Positions 47,270 through 58,567 are shown, counted from the first letter of the stretch. The stretch: DNA of 64,000 nt from Staphylococcus americanisciuri (GCF_024814435.1 NZ_JANUXY010000007.1:1-64000); one strand, 5' to 3'. The notes: generated by a model not told the origin, from the sequence alone. Program-made: numbers and translations.

Positions 47270-49687
47270 ATGAGTTGGTTACATATTGCGGTTATCTTAC
47301 CGCTGATATTCGCACTGCTCATTCCTATTTTGTATCGTTTCTATAAACGCATACATTTAGGATGGTTTGTGTTACCGATTCCCATCGTGTTGTTTGTATA
47401 CTTTACAACGTATATCAAACCTACTATGTCCGGACATTACACAGAACAGTCCGCTGCATGGATGCCACAAATCGGTATGAACTTTGACATTTATGTAGAT
47501 GGGCTCAGCCTTTTATTCAGTTTATTAATAACAGGTATTGGTAGCCTAGTCGTACTCTATTCTATTAGTTACTTAAGCCAGTCTGAACAGCTCGGTAACT
47601 TCTATTGTTACTTATTAATCTTTATGAGTGCGATGCTTGGTGTTGTTCTTTCAGATAACCTTCTAGTTCTATATTTCTTCTGGGAATTGACATCATTTTC
47701 TAGTTTCTTACTCATCTCGTTTTGGCGCCATAAACAAAAGTCGCTTTATGGTGCGATGAAATCGATGATGATTACGGTCTTTGGCGGTCTCTCATTGTTA
47801 GGTGGCTTCATCTTATTACATCAAGCCGCTGGAACTTGGCGTATTCGTGAAATTATTGAACATGTATCAAACATTCAATCATCGCCATTTTTCTTATTAG
47901 CGATGATATTTATTATTTTAGGCGCCATGACAAAATCCGCACAGTTCCCATTCTATATTTGGTTACCTGATGCGATGGAAGCACCAACACCAGTCAGTGC
48001 TTACCTTCACTCAGCTACAATGGTAAAAGCGGGTATTTATTTAATTGCACGCCTAACACCTATTTTTGCTGTATCGCAAGGATGGATTTGGACTGTCACA
48101 GCGTTTGGTTTAGTAACCCTCTTCTGGGGCTCATTGAACGCAACGAAACAACAAGACTTAAAAGGTATTCTTGCATTTTCTACCGTTTCACAGCTCGGTA
48201 TGATTATGTCTATGCTTGGTATCGGTGCCGTCAGCTATCACTTTGAAGGCGCAGAGAGTCAACTTTATCTTGCTGCATTCAGTGCGGCGATTTTCCACTT
48301 AATCAACCATGCAACATTTAAAGGTGCATTGTTTATGATTACTGGTGCTGTTGACCATGCGACTGGTACACGTGATATTCAAAAATTGGGCGGTCTGATG
48401 ACGATTATGCCAATTTCTTTCACACTGTCAATCATTACAGCATTGAGCATGGCAGGTGTTCCGCCATTTAATGGTTTCTTATCTAAAGAACAATTTTTAG
48501 AATCGATGCTAAATGTAACTGAAGCAGGTATTTTCAGCTTAAACTCGGTTGGTTTATTATTACCAATTGTCGCAATTATTGGTAGTATGTTTACGTTTGT
48601 TTATTCATTTAAGTTTATCTCTGAAATATTCTTAGGTGACTACAAACCAGATGCATTGCCACATAAAGCACATGAATCAAGTGTTCTTATGAATATTTCA
48701 CCGACAATTTTAGCGATTCTTGTTATTGCAATCGGTTTATTCCCTAGCCTGGTCTCTGCACCATTTGTAGAACCTGCAGCAAAAGCCATTGCAAATGTTG
48801 ATACCGTTCACGCAGAATTTCATATGTGGCATGGTTTGACACCTGCATTTTTTGCAACACTGTTAATTTACATTGTCGGTGCTGGATTATTACTTACATT
48901 CAAATATTGGGTACCGATTTTACGCAAGTTGCCAAAAACGCTTATGTTGAACCACTGGTATGATCAAACGGGTCGTTATACACCTTACTATGCGACACAA
49001 ATCACACGCACGTATATGACAGGCTTTATTCGCAACAACTTAGTCATTATATTCTCGATGATGATTACCTTAACAGTTGTGACATTGGTGTTTATGCCTT
49101 TTACATTTGATTTTGTGAAAGTATCACCTATTCGTCTCTATGAAATGATTTCAGTTATTACAATAATCATCGCTGCAACAATGATTATGTTTGCACGTTC
49201 TCGTTTGTTCAGCATCATCATGTTGAGTGCAGTTGGTTATTCGATGGCAATCTTTTTCATCTTCTTCAATGCACCTGACTTGGCATTGACACAATTCGTC
49301 GTTGAAACAATTTCAACTGCTTTATTCTTATTGTGTTTCTATCATTTGCCAAATATGAGTCGTTATAATGAAACAACTTCTTACAAAATAGGTAATATCA
49401 TTATTTCGATTGGTGTCGGTGCTGTCGTAACTGTTTTAGGTCTCATTGCGTACGGCAACCGTCATTTCGACTCAATCAGTAGTTTCTATAAAGAACATGT
49501 TTATGACTTAGCACAAGGTAAAAACATGGTTAACGTGATCTTAGTAGACTTCCGTGGTCTCGATACATTATTCGAGTCGTCTGTATTAGGTATTGCAGGC
49601 ATGGGGATCTACACGTTAATCAAATTGCGTGCAAAACACAAAAATGGTTATGAAAGGGTGGAGAAGATTGAACAGGCAAAAAAATGA
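47270..49687 (+). CDS. mnhA: Na+/H+ antiporter subunit A (Mnh/Mrp)
   Basis: Largest subunit of the Mrp-type multi-subunit cation/proton antiporter, 805 residues with about 20 spans. Residues 60-500 are homologous to the proton-translocating NADH dehydrogenase subunit (NuoL-like), with the key Glu in [15 protein letters not shown] and Lys residues in [36 protein letters not shown]. The C-terminal 200 residues correspond to the extra MrpA/DUF4040 region. First gene of mnhABCDEFG. The complex expels Na+ and helps pH homeostasis. Confidence 0.96.
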   Translation: MSWLHIAVILPLIFALLIPILYRFYKRIHLGWFVLPIPIVLFVYFTTYIKPTMSGHYTEQSAAWMPQIGMNFDIYVDGLSLLFSLLITGIGSLVVLYSISYLSQSEQLGNFYCYLLIFMSAMLGVVLSDNLLVLYFFWELTSFSSFLLISFWRHKQKSLYGAMKSMMITVFGGLSLLGGFILLHQAAGTWRIREIIEHVSNIQSSPFFLLAMIFIILGAMTKSAQFPFYIWLPDAMEAPTPVSAYLHSATMVKAGIYLIARLTPIFAVSQGWIWTVTAFGLVTLFWGSLNATKQQDLKGILAFSTVSQLGMIMSMLGIGAVSYHFEGAESQLYLAAFSAAIFHLINHATFKGALFMITGAVDHATGTRDIQKLGGLMTIMPISFTLSIITALSMAGVPPFNGFLSKEQFLESMLNVTEAGIFSLNSVGLLLPIVAIIGSMFTFVYSFKFISEIFLGDYKPDALPHKAHESSVLMNISPTILAILVIAIGLFPSLVSAPFVEPAAKAIANVDTVHAEFHMWHGLTPAFFATLLIYIVGAGLLLTFKYWVPILRKLPKTLMLNHWYDQTGRYTPYYATQITRTYMTGFIRNNLVIIFSMMITLTVVTLVFMPFTFDFVKVSPIRLYEMISVITIIIAATMIMFARSRLFSIIMLSAVGYSMAIFFIFFNAPDLALTQFVVETISTALFLLCFYHLPNMSRYNETTSYKIGNIIISIGVGAVVTVLGLIAYGNRHFDSISSFYKEHVYDLAQGKNMVNVILVDFRGLDTLFESSVLGIAGMGIYTLIKLRAKHKNGYERVEKIEQAKK

Positions 49688-50096
49688 TTTGATATCTCAA
49701 TATTCAGCGCTCATTATCTTTTTCCTTATCATGATGTTCGGCTTTTCACTCTTTTTAGCTGGACACTATACACCCGGTGGTGGCTTTATTGGCGGACTAC
49801 TCGTATCAAGTTCACTCGTGATTATCGCTGTAGCCTTTGATGTGAAGACACTGCGTAAAGTGTTCCCATGGGACTTCAAGAAGTTGATTGCTTTAGGTCT
49901 CACATTCTGTGTAAGTGCCCCTATGCTGAGTTGGACATATGGTAAAAACTTCTTTACACATACATCGTTTGATATTCCGCTTCCCTTGTTAGCACCTATG
50001 CACTTACACACTGCTGTTATTTTTGATACAGGGGTTTTACTAGTGGTAGTCGGCACTGTATTAACAATAATTCTAACGATTGGAGAGAATGAGTAA
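49668..50096 (+). CDS. mnhB: Na+/H+ antiporter subunit B
   Basis: A 142-residue subunit with four spans and the MnhB motif [20 protein letters not shown] set the start at TTG 49668 (protein begins [12 protein letters not shown]). It has GGTGGAG directly upstream and gives the length known for S. aureus MnhB. An ATG start at 49629 would add 13 residues overlapping mnhA. Overlaps the mnhA end by 20 bp. Confidence 0.92.
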   Translation: MNRQKNDLISQYSALIIFFLIMMFGFSLFLAGHYTPGGGFIGGLLVSSSLVIIAVAFDVKTLRKVFPWDFKKLIALGLTFCVSAPMLSWTYGKNFFTHTSFDIPLPLLAPMHLHTAVIFDTGVLLVVVGTVLTIILTIGENE

Positions 50097-50443
50097 TGGA
50101 AATAGTATTAATTATTGTTTGCGGCTTTTTAACTTCTATTAGCGTTTATCTCATTCTGTCTAAAAGTCTAATCCGAATTATTATTGGGACAGCATTATTA
50201 TCACACGCCGCAAACTTATTTATTTTAACAATGGGTGGTTTAAAAACGGGTCGTGTACCGATTTATGAAAAAGGTGTTACGAACTATGTCGACCCTATTC
50301 CACAAGCATTGATTTTAACAGCGATTGTTATTTCTTTCGCCGTAACAGCTTTCTTTTTAGTTTTAGCTTTTAGAAGTTATAAAGAACTTGGTACAGATAA
50401 CGTAGAACGGATGAAAGGGGTGCCACAAGAAGATGATGAATGA
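50096..50443 (+). CDS. mnhC: Na+/H+ antiporter subunit C
   Basis: A 115-residue, three-span subunit homologous to NuoK. The motif [18 protein letters not shown] is typical. The ATG overlaps the mnhB stop by one base (TAATG). Cytoplasmic tail [15 protein letters not shown]. Confidence 0.95.
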   Translation: MEIVLIIVCGFLTSISVYLILSKSLIRIIIGTALLSHAANLFILTMGGLKTGRVPIYEKGVTNYVDPIPQALILTAIVISFAVTAFFLVLAFRSYKELGTDNVERMKGVPQEDDE

Positions 50444-51932
50444 GAACTTACTGGTCATGGTACTCGTTGTGCCAGTGATTACAGCAATCTTATTAATATT
50501 TATTGGTCTGCGCCCTTTTATTAAACGTTATGTCGCATTAACAGGTGCGCTTGTCACACTTGGCTTTGCGTTGCTCAATCTTCATAACGTTTGGCAACTC
50601 GGTCATCCAATTGTCCTTGAACTTGGATCATGGAAAGCACCTTACAGTATCGTCTTCGTACTCGACTTATTTAGTGCGTTGCTCGTAACAACAAGTGTGA
50701 TCATCACAATCTTAATTATTTTATTTTCGTATCAATCGATTGGATTACACCGTGAAACGTATTACTACTATTTCACCGTGATGTTCATGCTAACTGGTAT
50801 TAACGGTGCATTTATTACAGGCGATATCTTCAACCTATTCGTCTTTTTCGAAGTATTTTTAATGGCATCGTATGGCTTGATGGTAATTGGTGGTACAAAA
50901 ATTCAGCTACAAGAAAGTGTTAAATACTTACTTGTGAACGTTGTATCATCTGCCTTTTTCGTTATCGCAGTAGGTATTCTATACTCAGTTGTCGGTACTT
51001 TAAACATGGCGGATATCAGCGTGAAACTTAACTCAGTCTATCAATCACATCCGGGTCTTGTCAGTATCGTCTTTATTTTATTCATTTTTGTATTTGCAAC
51101 AAAAGCCGGTGCATTCCCAATGTATGTTTGGTTACCGGGCGCATATTACGCACCACCATTTGCAATTATCGCTTTCTTCGGTGCATTACTGACAAAAGTC
51201 GGTGTCTATGCAATTGCACGTACAATGAGCTTGTTCTTCCATGATACGTTGACATTCTCACACTATACGATACTTGCACTTGCTTTATTAACGATTATCT
51301 TTGGCTGTGTAGGGGCCGTTGGTTTTAGAGATACAAAACGTATTATTTTATACAACATTATGATTGCAGTCGGTGTTATCTTAGTAGGTGTTGCCATGAT
51401 GAATGAATCAGGTATCGTAGGCGCTATTTACTACACACTGCATGACATGCTTGTAAAAGCAGCACTCTTTTTCCTCATCGGCATTATGTTTAAAATTACA
51501 AAAACAACTGATTTACGTGACTTTGGTGGTCTCATTCACCATTATCCCGTGCTCGGTTGGACATACTTTATTGCGGCATTAAGCTTAGCGGGTATTCCAC
51601 CTTTCAGTGGTTTTTATGGAAAGTTATATATTGTTCAAGCTACTTTTGAACAAGGTTTCTATGTCAGTGGTATCATCGTATTGCTCTCCAGCCTTGTCGT
51701 ACTTTATTCTGTCATGAATATATTCCTAAAAGGCTTTTTCGGCAAAAGTTATGGCTATATCTACAATCCTCATTTACATCATAGAGGACTACTTGCTGTT
51801 TCAATTCTAGCCGTTGTGATTACCGTAGCATTCGGTCTATTTGCCGGCGAGTTATACCCAATTATTGCTGAAGCTGCGAAATCATTCTATCAACCAGACA
51901 GCTATATTAATAGTGTATTGGAGGTGAAGTAA
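50433..51932 (+). CDS. mnhD: Na+/H+ antiporter subunit D
   Basis: A 499-residue proton-channel subunit of the NuoN/MrpD type with about 14 spans. Conserved Glu in [19 protein letters not shown] and Lys in the [22 protein letters not shown] and [11 protein letters not shown] segments. ATG 50433 has GGGGTG upstream and overlaps the end of mnhC by 11 bp; the second Met at codon 2 is an alternative. Confidence 0.95.
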   Translation: MMNENLLVMVLVVPVITAILLIFIGLRPFIKRYVALTGALVTLGFALLNLHNVWQLGHPIVLELGSWKAPYSIVFVLDLFSALLVTTSVIITILIILFSYQSIGLHRETYYYYFTVMFMLTGINGAFITGDIFNLFVFFEVFLMASYGLMVIGGTKIQLQESVKYLLVNVVSSAFFVIAVGILYSVVGTLNMADISVKLNSVYQSHPGLVSIVFILFIFVFATKAGAFPMYVWLPGAYYAPPFAIIAFFGALLTKVGVYAIARTMSLFFHDTLTFSHYTILALALLTIIFGCVGAVGFRDTKRIILYNIMIAVGVILVGVAMMNESGIVGAIYYTLHDMLVKAALFFLIGIMFKITKTTDLRDFGGLIHHYPVLGWTYFIAALSLAGIPPFSGFYGKLYIVQATFEQGFYVSGIIVLLSSLVVLYSVMNIFLKGFFGKSYGYIYNPHLHHRGLLAVSILAVVITVAFGLFAGELYPIIAEAAKSFYQPDSYINSVLEVK

Positions 51933-51933
51933 T

Positions 51934-52422
51934 ATGGCAGTACAAATCGTAATCAACATGGCACTTGCTATCTTTTGGTTATTTCTAACTGGAAGCTACA
52001 CAATGAATTCGTTCGTGCTTGGCTATCTGTTTGCCATGGGACTTGTCTATCTCATGCGCAATCTCTTACCTGGCCGCTTTTATGTTGTGACACTATATAA
52101 TGTGGTTAAATTGATTTTTGTATTTATTTCAGAATTAATTAAAGCGAATATCGGGGTATTGCGTATTATTCTTCAACCTCAAATTAAAAACGAGTCAGCC
52201 TTTTTCGTGTATGAGACTGATTTGAAATACAAATGGGAAGTTGCATTACTCTGTAACTTAATTACACTCACACCAGGGACAGTCGTTATCGGTGTGAATG
52301 ATGATATGAAACGTCTATATATTCATTGTTTAGATTTTTCTACAAAAGAAGAAGAAGTTGCAGGCATTAAAGAATCGCTGGAAAAAGCGGTTAGAGAGGT
52401 CGGTGAATACGATGAACTATGA
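51934..52422 (+). CDS. mnhE: Na+/H+ antiporter subunit E
   Basis: A 162-residue MnhE/PhaE-type subunit: two to three N-terminal spans, then a soluble C-terminal part after [26 protein letters not shown], which is the family signature. It starts one base after the mnhD stop with GAGGTG upstream, and overlaps mnhF. Confidence 0.94.
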   Translation: MAVQIVINMALAIFWLFLTGSYTMNSFVLGYLFAMGLVYLMRNLLPGRFYVVTLYNVVKLIFVFISELIKANIGVLRIILQPQIKNESAFFVYETDLKYKWEVALLCNLITLTPGTVVIGVNDDMKRLYIHCLDFSTKEEEVAGIKESLEKAVREVGEYDEL

Positions 52423-52705
52423 TATTTTTATAATTATTGCGCTCGTGATAGTCGTACTCTCTATCTTGGCAATCTTAGTACGTGTCATCTTGGGGCCAAC
52501 CTTGCCAGACCGTGTTGTCGCATTAGATGCGATTGGTATACAATTGATGGCAGTTATCGGGTTATTCTCAATTATTTTAGGCACACGCTATATGATTGTA
52601 ACCATTCTCTTAATCGGTATCTTAGCTTTTTTAGGAACTGCCGTATTCGCGAAATTTATGGATAAAGGACAGGTGATTGAACATGACAGAAACAATCGTG
52701 ATTAG
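52412..52705 (+). CDS. mnhF: Na+/H+ antiporter subunit F
   Basis: A 97-residue three-span subunit with [24 protein letters not shown], the MnhF/PhaF signature. I chose ATG 52412 (GAGAGG upstream, same length as the S. aureus protein); the longer frame from 52358 would add 18 charged residues inside mnhE. Overlap with mnhE is 11 bp. Confidence 0.93.
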   Translation: MNYDIFIIIALVIVVLSILAILVRVILGPTLPDRVVALDAIGIQLMAVIGLFSIILGTRYMIVTILLIGILAFLGTAVFAKFMDKGQVIEHDRNNRD

Positions 52706-53039
52706 CATTGGTCTTATCCTTGTCATATCAGGTGCTTTATTTAGCGCACTTGCAGCAATCGGTATGTTGCGCTTAGATGATGTCTATTCCCGTGCACATG
52801 CTGCCGGGAAAGCAGCAACACTTGGTGCTATGTTACTATTAACCGGCACATTCATCTACTTTATTGGTAAAGAAGGCTATGTTAACTTCCACCTTCTTAT
52901 CGGTATCGTATTCGTCTTTATCACTGGTCCAATCGCTAGTCACATGGTTTTGAAAGCAGCATACAACCTTAAAACACCAGCTTCAAAACGTCTAAAACTA
53001 GATGAAGTGAAAGACGATTTGAAAGGAACCAAATTATAG
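52683..53039 (+). CDS. mnhG: Na+/H+ antiporter subunit G
   Basis: A 118-residue three-span subunit with the MnhG motif [32 protein letters not shown] 52683 is preferred to TTG 52677 because AGGTG lies 9 nt away and the length equals that of S. aureus MnhG. Last gene of the operon, followed by a terminator. Confidence 0.94.
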   Translation: MTETIVISIGLILVISGALFSALAAIGMLRLDDVYSRAHAAGKAATLGAMLLLTGTFIYFIGKEGYVNFHLLIGIVFVFITGPIASHMVLKAAYNLKTPASKRLKLDEVKDDLKGTKL

Positions 53040-53045
53040 AACCAT

Positions 53046-53088
53046 TAAAAAAAAGCGCTTGACATTCACGTGTCAGACGCTTTTTTAT
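53046..53088 (+). terminator. mnh operon terminator
   Basis: AAAAGCGCTTGACA pairs with TGTCAGACGCTTTT (one mismatch) around TTCACG, then TTTTAT. Confidence 0.88.
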
Positions 53089-53243
53089 GTAATAAAAGTA
53101 AATATGATATGCCCTTTATAGTCATCCGAAGCTTCATCATACACAAAGCCCAATGCTTCTGTCGTTTTGATTGATAGCAGTTTATTATGTTGAGTCATGC
53201 ACACAATTCTATATTGCTTGTTCGTCAACACCCATACATAATC
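53085..53243 (-). pseudogene. Remnant of a GNAT-family acetyltransferase gene
   Basis: The minus strand stays open for about 52 codons without a start or ribosome site, reading in part MTQHNKLLSIKTTEALGFVYDEA and ending IIFTFIT-stop. The N-x(4)-SI-K-x-x-E-x-LGF pattern is the usual C-terminal motif B region of GNAT acetyltransferases. No N-terminal half is found upstream, where the frame meets a stop codon. I infer a truncated relic; the stop overlaps the mnh terminator. Confidence 0.45.
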
Positions 53244-53321
53244 TTACAATGTATGTTTCAATCGATATATTGTTCGCTTTGTCTACTAAAATATAATGTG
53301 TATGGTAGCTTCTCAACATCA

Positions 53322-53696
53322 TTATGTTATTTGTTTAATCAGCAGTGTTCCACGCATGATACTGATTAAGTTCTCTTGTTCATCTATGATACGAATCTCC
53401 CAAATATGTGTCGTTCTTCCCTGATGTATAATAGATGCCTCTGCAAATACATTGCCATCTTTTGCTGACTTAATATGATTCACATTCATCTCTAAACCAA
53501 CAGGAATCTCTTTTGTTGTATCAACCAGATGGGCTGACCCCATTGAACAAGCGGTTTCTCCTAATGCCATAGTCGCACCACCATGCAAATAGCCAAATGG
53601 TTGCTTGACCTTATCTGTCACCGGCATAGTCATTTTGATATAGCCATCATGTTGTTCGACTACTTTCATCTCTAATAGCTCTATTAAGTTTGTCAT
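53322..53696 (-). CDS. PaaI-type hotdog-fold thioesterase
   Basis: A 124-residue single hotdog domain. Conserved pattern FGYLHGGATMALGETACSMG, with the HGG of PaaI/YbdB acyl-CoA thioesterases and the Glu in ALGE as likely base, then LEMNVNHIKSAKDGNVFAEASIIHQGRTTHIWEIRI. Likely hydrolyses an aromatic or short acyl-CoA in the cytoplasm; substrate unknown. A GGTAGGG site lies upstream of the ATG. Located 24 bp after the antiporter gene on the same strand, so possibly cotranscribed. Confidence 0.9.
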   Translation of the reverse strand: MTNLIELLEMKVVEQHDGYIKMTMPVTDKVKQPFGYLHGGATMALGETACSMGSAHLVDTTKEIPVGLEMNVNHIKSAKDGNVFAEASIIHQGRTTHIWEIRIIDEQENLISIMRGTLLIKQIT

Positions 53697-53720
53697 CTCT
53701 ATCCCTACCTTTACATGACA

Positions 53721-55034
53721 TTATAATACAAGTGCAGCGATAGTCCCCATCACAATCAATGGAATATTGTAAAACACAAAGTTTGGAATACATGTATCGT
53801 GAATATGATCGTGTTGTCCATCAACATTTAAACCTGCTGTTGGTCCCAATGTAGAGTCACTGGCCGGTGAACCTGAATCACCGAGCGCACTCGCAGTCCC
53901 AATCAAAGCAATTAGCGCCATGGTACTCAAACCAATAGATTCGCCAAATGGAATGAACAGCGCTGAAATAATTGGGATCGTCGCAAATGATGATCCGATA
54001 CCGAGTGTCACAATTAAGCCGATGACATACATTAAGATAATGCTGATAAACTTATTATCTCCAGCGATTGTTGTCAATCCTTCAACCAACTTCTGAACAT
54101 CACCTGTTTCATTCATCACACCAGCAAAACCATTTGCTGTCAAAATGACGACGCCAATATATGCCATAATCTTAATGCCATCTACAAACTGATCATCTAA
54201 GTTACGCCAAACATAAGCACCTGATAAGAAGAAGACAAGCACCCCTGCCAATGCACCAAATATCATTGAATCAATTAATGTTTGGACGATAAATGTTGAG
54301 AGAATAGCAACAACTGTCACAACAAGCACATATGGCTTTAATTCAGTTGTTGTGGTCTCATCGTTCGTTTGAATCACTCTATATTCACGTGGTTTGCGGT
54401 AATAGAACATTGCCAAAATCAGTCCGATAATATAACCACTAGATGGTATTAACATCGCCTTCCAAATCATAGAAAATTCAATGGGATGTTGTGCTTTTTC
54501 AAATCCTTTTTGAATAATCTCATGGAAAATATGTCCAAAACCAAATGGCAATAAAACATATGGAAAACATAAACCGAAACCTATAATAATCGCAATTAAA
54601 CGGCGATCGATCTTCAGTTCATTAAACAAACTAATTAATGGTGGTATTACGATTGGAATAAATGCAATATGTACAGGAATTACGTTCTGACTCATAATAC
54701 TAAGCACTAACAAACTGATAATAATAATGCTCTTCACCTTAATGCGTGACACTTTCGTATCCTCTGCACGAATGGCACGAATTACTTTCTGCACAAGATA
54801 ATCTGTAATGCCACTATATGAAATCAGCGCTGCGAAACCTCCTAATAATGCATAACTCAGCGCAACTTCTGCACCGTCCACAATATTTGATGTAAATATT
54901 GAAATTGTCTTTTCCACTGACAATCCAGCAATAATGCCTCCTGCCAGCGCACTAATAAATAAACTAATGACTACATTCAGGCGACATAAGCATAAAATAA
55001 TCATTAGTAATACTGCTATTAACACAGCATTCAT
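53721..55034 (-). CDS. Na+/H+ antiporter (NhaC/YuiF) family membrane protein
   Basis: About 437 residues with 11-12 membrane spans. The N-terminal half carries VISLFISALAGGIIAGLS, GFAALISYSGITDYL and the MSQNVIPVHIAFIPIVIPPL re-entrant segment; the C-terminal half has TANGFAGVMNETG, GSSFATIPIISALFIPF and LGDSGSPASDSTLGPTAGLN. These repeats are typical of the Na+/H+ antiporter family domain (YuiF-like, some members implicated in amino acid uptake). ATG 55034 has AAAGGAG 8 nt upstream; the GTG three codons earlier has no room for a site. Transported ion not certain. Confidence 0.85.
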   Translation of the reverse strand: MNAVLIAVLLMIILCLCRLNVVISLFISALAGGIIAGLSVEKTISIFTSNIVDGAEVALSYALLGGFAALISYSGITDYLVQKVIRAIRAEDTKVSRIKVKSIIIISLLVLSIMSQNVIPVHIAFIPIVIPPLISLFNELKIDRRLIAIIIGFGLCFPYVLLPFGFGHIFHEIIQKGFEKAQHPIEFSMIWKAMLIPSSGYIIGLILAMFYYRKPREYRVIQTNDETTTTELKPYVLVVTVVAILSTFIVQTLIDSMIFGALAGVLVFFLSGAYVWRNLDDQFVDGIKIMAYIGVVILTANGFAGVMNETGDVQKLVEGLTTIAGDNKFISIILMYVIGLIVTLGIGSSFATIPIISALFIPFGESIGLSTMALIALIGTASALGDSGSPASDSTLGPTAGLNVDGQHDHIHDTCIPNFVFYNIPLIVMGTIAALVL

Positions 55035-55081
55035 TCCACCCACTCCTTTAGTTCGTTATCAAGTTAAAGTATCGTGTGTTC

Positions 55082-55110
55082 AATATAACAACTGTCGGAC
55101 ATTAAGTCAA
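55082..55110 (-). promoter_or_regulatory. Promoter of the antiporter-thioesterase pair
   Basis: TTGACT (55105-55110) and TATATT (55082-55087) on the minus strand with a 17-bp spacer, about 45 bp before the start. Confidence 0.72.
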
Positions 55111-55374
55111 TATATCTTCTAAAAATAATATTTTCTTTACACCATATCTCACTTAATCATGAACAAGTGAAATAACGATTAATAGCTGTGAATTTAGTAA
55201 AAATAGCCAAAGCGATAACAATAACTGATTGGAGCGAAAACAAATGCTTCTTTATGCAATATGCCTAACCCTTAAATTAACAATATCTCATTTCTGATAT
55301 TCACTTAAATCATAGAATCTCTCTTAATCATAAAACATCTATGCAAAACTTAACTTTGCACTTGATGACTTTTT
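55111..55374. other. Intergenic stretch, nothing recognised
   Basis: AT-rich DNA between the antiporter promoter and the pepA stop. I see no open frame above 20 codons with a ribosome site and no clear terminator for pepA. Confidence 0.4.
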
Positions 55375-56847
55375 CTATGCACGACGACTATATTGTGACA
55401 TCATCCACTGAACAATTGTCGGAATCATATAACCGGTTGCTCCTTTTGGTCCTTTATATGATGCCTTAGTTGTTGTAGCTGGTCCTGCAATATCAACATG
55501 TAAATGTGGCGTATCCCCACTAAAATGTGTTACAAATGCAGCTGCAAATAATGCTTTCCCATTGGCATTGACATGGTTAGTTAAATCTGCTATTTCTGAA
55601 TCTTTAATATTACGACGTTCGGTATCTGTGATTGGTAATTCATATACAGATTCATCGGCGCGTCTTGATGTTTCCAAAAGGTTGTCGAGCACTTGACGCT
55701 CAACATTTTTGTTAAAGATAGCTGCTTTGTCATCACCCAGTGCAACAATTGCAGCACCTGTAAGTGTTGCAAAATCAATGATTAACTTCGGCGCAAACTG
55801 GTTAGCATAAAATGCGGCATCCCCCAAGACTAATCGACCCTCAGCATCGGTGTTAGGTACTTCCACTGTTTCACCACTCAATGCTGTAAATACATCATCT
55901 GGCTTCATCGCATTGGCAGCAATCATATTTTCAGCTGCAGCAATAACAGCAACAATATTTACTTGCAGTTCTAATTGTGAAATAGCATCCAACATACCTA
56001 TCACATTGGCAGCGCCACACATATCGAACTTCATTGTCGGCATACCAGTTTTTGTTTTGATAGAATAACCACCTGAATCATATGTAATGCCCTTACCAAT
56101 TAATGCAATAACATCATCAGGTTGTTCTGGATTACCTTGATATTCCAATGTAATGAGACGTGGCGGATTGATTGATCCTTTTCCAACAGCATGAATAAGT
56201 CCGAACCCTTCACGTTGAAGCATTTGTTCATCTTTCACCGAAACGTCAACTGGCGTATCAGCAAAATGCCTTTGTACTATAGTGGCTAAATGATCTGGCG
56301 TTAATATATTCGGTGGCATATTGCCAAGTGTACGTGCATAATTAATAGCCGTACCTAATTTTTGCCCGTCCTTAACATGCGTTAAAAATGAAATGCTATC
56401 TTGGGACGTCCATTCAATATTTAATTCATAAGGTGCTTGTTTGTCAGAACGATAGTTATCAAATTCATACGTTGCTTGTTCTCGTTGCAAGCCCATCACT
56501 TCAAAAATTGCTTTAGGTGCGATTGCTTTTGACAAGAATGTCTTCTCGTATAACTGAATATCTGTAATACGTTCTCGTTGTAAATATTGAAATAACGTAC
56601 CCCAAATTTTTAAATAGTCACGTTGTTCCCGCTGATTATGATTACCCAGACCAACAGTTATAACCTTTTGTGGCTCGTTATTTATCAAAACTGGCACCGT
56701 AGATATCGTACCAAGATGACCTTTGATAAACTTCTGTGCCTTCAACGACTTCAATGCTTCAAATAGCGTTTCGTCTTTAATCGCACCTTCGACATATTGA
56801 TTGAATTGATCTGGCACACCAATTACATGTATTTTGCTTTGTGTCAT
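55375..56847 (-). CDS. pepA: Leucyl aminopeptidase (M17 family)
   Basis: A 490-residue cytosolic metallo-aminopeptidase that trims N-terminal residues from peptides, for example those brought in by Opp. The N-terminal third is the variable macro-like domain. The catalytic domain holds LIGKGITYDSGGYSIKTKTGMPTMKFDMCGAA (metal-binding Lys and Asp residues), the signature NTDAEGRLVLGDA near 329-341, and the FATLTGAAIVALGD segment. AAAGGGG precedes the ATG. A terminator for ndh lies upstream, so it is separately transcribed. Confidence 0.93.
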   Translation of the reverse strand: MTQSKIHVIGVPDQFNQYVEGAIKDETLFEALKSLKAQKFIKGHLGTISTVPVLINNEPQKVITVGLGNHNQREQRDYLKIWGTLFQYLQRERITDIQLYEKTFLSKAIAPKAIFEVMGLQREQATYEFDNYRSDKQAPYELNIEWTSQDSISFLTHVKDGQKLGTAINYARTLGNMPPNILTPDHLATIVQRHFADTPVDVSVKDEQMLQREGFGLIHAVGKGSINPPRLITLEYQGNPEQPDDVIALIGKGITYDSGGYSIKTKTGMPTMKFDMCGAANVIGMLDAISQLELQVNIVAVIAAAENMIAANAMKPDDVFTALSGETVEVPNTDAEGRLVLGDAAFYANQFAPKLIIDFATLTGAAIVALGDDKAAIFNKNVERQVLDNLLETSRRADESVYELPITDTERRNIKDSEIADLTNHVNANGKALFAAAFVTHFSGDTPHLHVDIAGPATTTKASYKGPKGATGYMIPTIVQWMMSQYSRRA

Positions 56848-56934
56848 ATTATGATACCCCTTTCTTCTCTATTACACTTATTGTATCAAATCTCCTACAA
56901 ATCCATCTATTGACATGTGTTTGAATGAACAGCC

Positions 56935-56966
56935 AAAAAAAGGCACATGCGCCATGCACGTGCCCA
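56935..56966 (-). terminator. ndh terminator
   Basis: GGCACGTGC pairs with GCATGTGCC (one wobble) across a short loop, followed by TTTTTTT on the minus strand. Confidence 0.88.
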
Positions 56967-57032
56967 AATTCTTATAACATCTCTAGCCATTATATACCAC
57001 GCTAGGTATGTTAATAAATGATATGTGAAGTT

Positions 57033-58235
57033 TTAGAATTTACCTTTTTTGTATGCTAAACCTAAGCCGCCGATTTTGAAGATTGCACGTGTATCAATGA
57101 CACGTTTCATAAATGCTGCTTTCTTACCAGTGATTTCACGACCATAAACAACGCCTACACCATCATGACGACCTAAAGAACATACTGTTCCACGATCAAC
57201 ATAAGTGAAATTCTCAGTAGGCTCACCTTTTAAGATGTGTGCGATATTTGTTGCTGTTTTTTCACCTTGTTGCATTGCGATTTGTGCAGTAGTTGGTAAT
57301 GGACGATCTCCACCTTCTGGAATAAATGCAGATACATCACCAATTACGAAGATGTCATCATAACCATCAATCGTTAAGTCTTGTTTCGTTACGATGCGAC
57401 CACGTTTAACGCCTTCAAATGATTTTTCCATCAAGTTACTACCACGAACACCCGCAGCCCATACAACTGTATTTGCTTCTAATTGTTGCTCTTTGTCATC
57501 AACTTTAACAACAAATCCTTTTTCATTTGCAGCAACAATAGGTGTTCCTACTTTGAATTCAACGCCGCGTTCTTCTAAATAGCTTACTGCATGGTTAACT
57601 AAGTCTTCAGAGAACATAGGTAACATCTTAGGTGCTGCCTCAACACAAGTGATTTTTACTTTGCTTTGATCCACACCATATTTATTAGCTAATTCTGGAA
57701 TACGGTCTGTCAACTCACCTAAAAATTCGACACCTGTAAAACCTGCGCCTCCAACTAAAATAGCTAAATCTTTATCATCTTTTGTTTTTGATGCAGCATA
57801 ATTTGCAAACTTGTCTTCAATATGACGTGAAATTTGACGTGCAGTATGAACATTTTCAATTTGGAATGCGTGTTCTTTCATGCCTTCAATACCAAAAGTT
57901 TCTGATTCAAAGCCTAAAGCAACAACTAAAATGTCAAAATCGAAAATGCCACGTGTTGTCTCAACCTTTTTAGCATTACGATCAATTTTTGTTACTTCTG
58001 CTGTAACAAATTCAATATGCTTTTTAAGCACGCTTTTAATAGGATACAATAAGTCTTCGTAACTGATTGTTCCCGCTGAAGCCTCGTGTAACCAAGTTGA
58101 TTCATAGTGATAATCATTTTTGTTAATTAACGTAATTTGTGCATCTTCTTCTGAAAGTTGTTTTTGGAGTTTTGCCACAGTTTGTAGTCCTGCATAACCA
58201 GCACCTAAAACGAGTACTTTTTTACGTTCTGCCAT
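57033..58235 (-). CDS. ndh: Type II NADH dehydrogenase
   Basis: Single-subunit, non-proton-pumping NADH:menaquinone oxidoreductase on the inner face of the membrane, the main entry of electrons to the staphylococcal respiratory chain. 400 residues. FAD Rossmann motif [13 protein letters not shown] at the N-terminus, NADH motif [16 protein letters not shown], quinone-site AQIAMQQGE, and [23 protein letters not shown] closing the FAD site. The C-terminal amphipathic membrane anchor [27 protein letters not shown] is present. ATG 58235 has AGGTGA upstream; the codon at 58244 would add three residues. Confidence 0.95.
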   Translation of the reverse strand: MAERKKVLVLGAGYAGLQTVAKLQKQLSEEDAQITLINKNDYHYESTWLHEASAGTISYEDLLYPIKSVLKKHIEFVTAEVTKIDRNAKKVETTRGIFDFDILVVALGFESETFGIEGMKEHAFQIENVHTARQISRHIEDKFANYAASKTKDDKDLAILVGGAGFTGVEFLGELTDRIPELANKYGVDQSKVKITCVEAAPKMLPMFSEDLVNHAVSYLEERGVEFKVGTPIVAANEKGFVVKVDDKEQQLEANTVVWAAGVRGSNLMEKSFEGVKRGRIVTKQDLTIDGYDDIFVIGDVSAFIPEGGDRPLPTTAQIAMQQGEKTATNIAHILKGEPTENFTYVDRGTVCSLGRHDGVGVVYGREITGKKAAFMKRVIDTRAIFKIGGLGLAYKKGKF

Positions 58236-58295
58236 TCTCTTCACCTATTCCTTCATCATATTATTAATACATTTGATACTGTATACCCACGATTA

Positions 58296-58319
58296 TTTAA
58301 CAGTACACAAATTGTTAAA
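58296..58319. promoter_or_regulatory. Inverted repeat upstream of ndh
   Basis: TTTAACA (58296-58302) and TGTTAAA (58313-58319) are exact inverted copies with a 10-bp gap, about 60-85 bp before the ndh start. The expected promoter region overlaps it. It does not match the Rex consensus (TTGTGAA-N6-TTCACAA). Confidence 0.45.
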
Positions 58320-58399
58320 GTTAGTCATCTATTAGTTTATAGTTTTTCAATAGTGAATTCAAGCTTTCAAACAATTTCTTTCATATTTATTACCCTATT

Positions 58400-58414
58400 T
58401 TGAAAACGCTTCAA
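58400..58414. promoter_or_regulatory. cre-like palindrome upstream of ndh
   Basis: TTGAAAACGCTTCAA is a near palindrome that fits WTGNAANCGNWNNCW except at position 14. It lies 165 bp before ndh and 153 bp after the A-type carrier gene, so which gene it could control is unclear. Confidence 0.35.
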
Positions 58415-58567
58415 CAAGCAAAATGGAAACAATCCATCGCTTTTTCTTCACCAATTAGATTATTTCCACATATCCTACATTCTTATATATTTAATTATGA
58501 ATTTAGCTATCAAACTATAGCTGCCTGAAAGAAAAATAATGCTTTTTCAAGCCACTTCTTATTTTCC

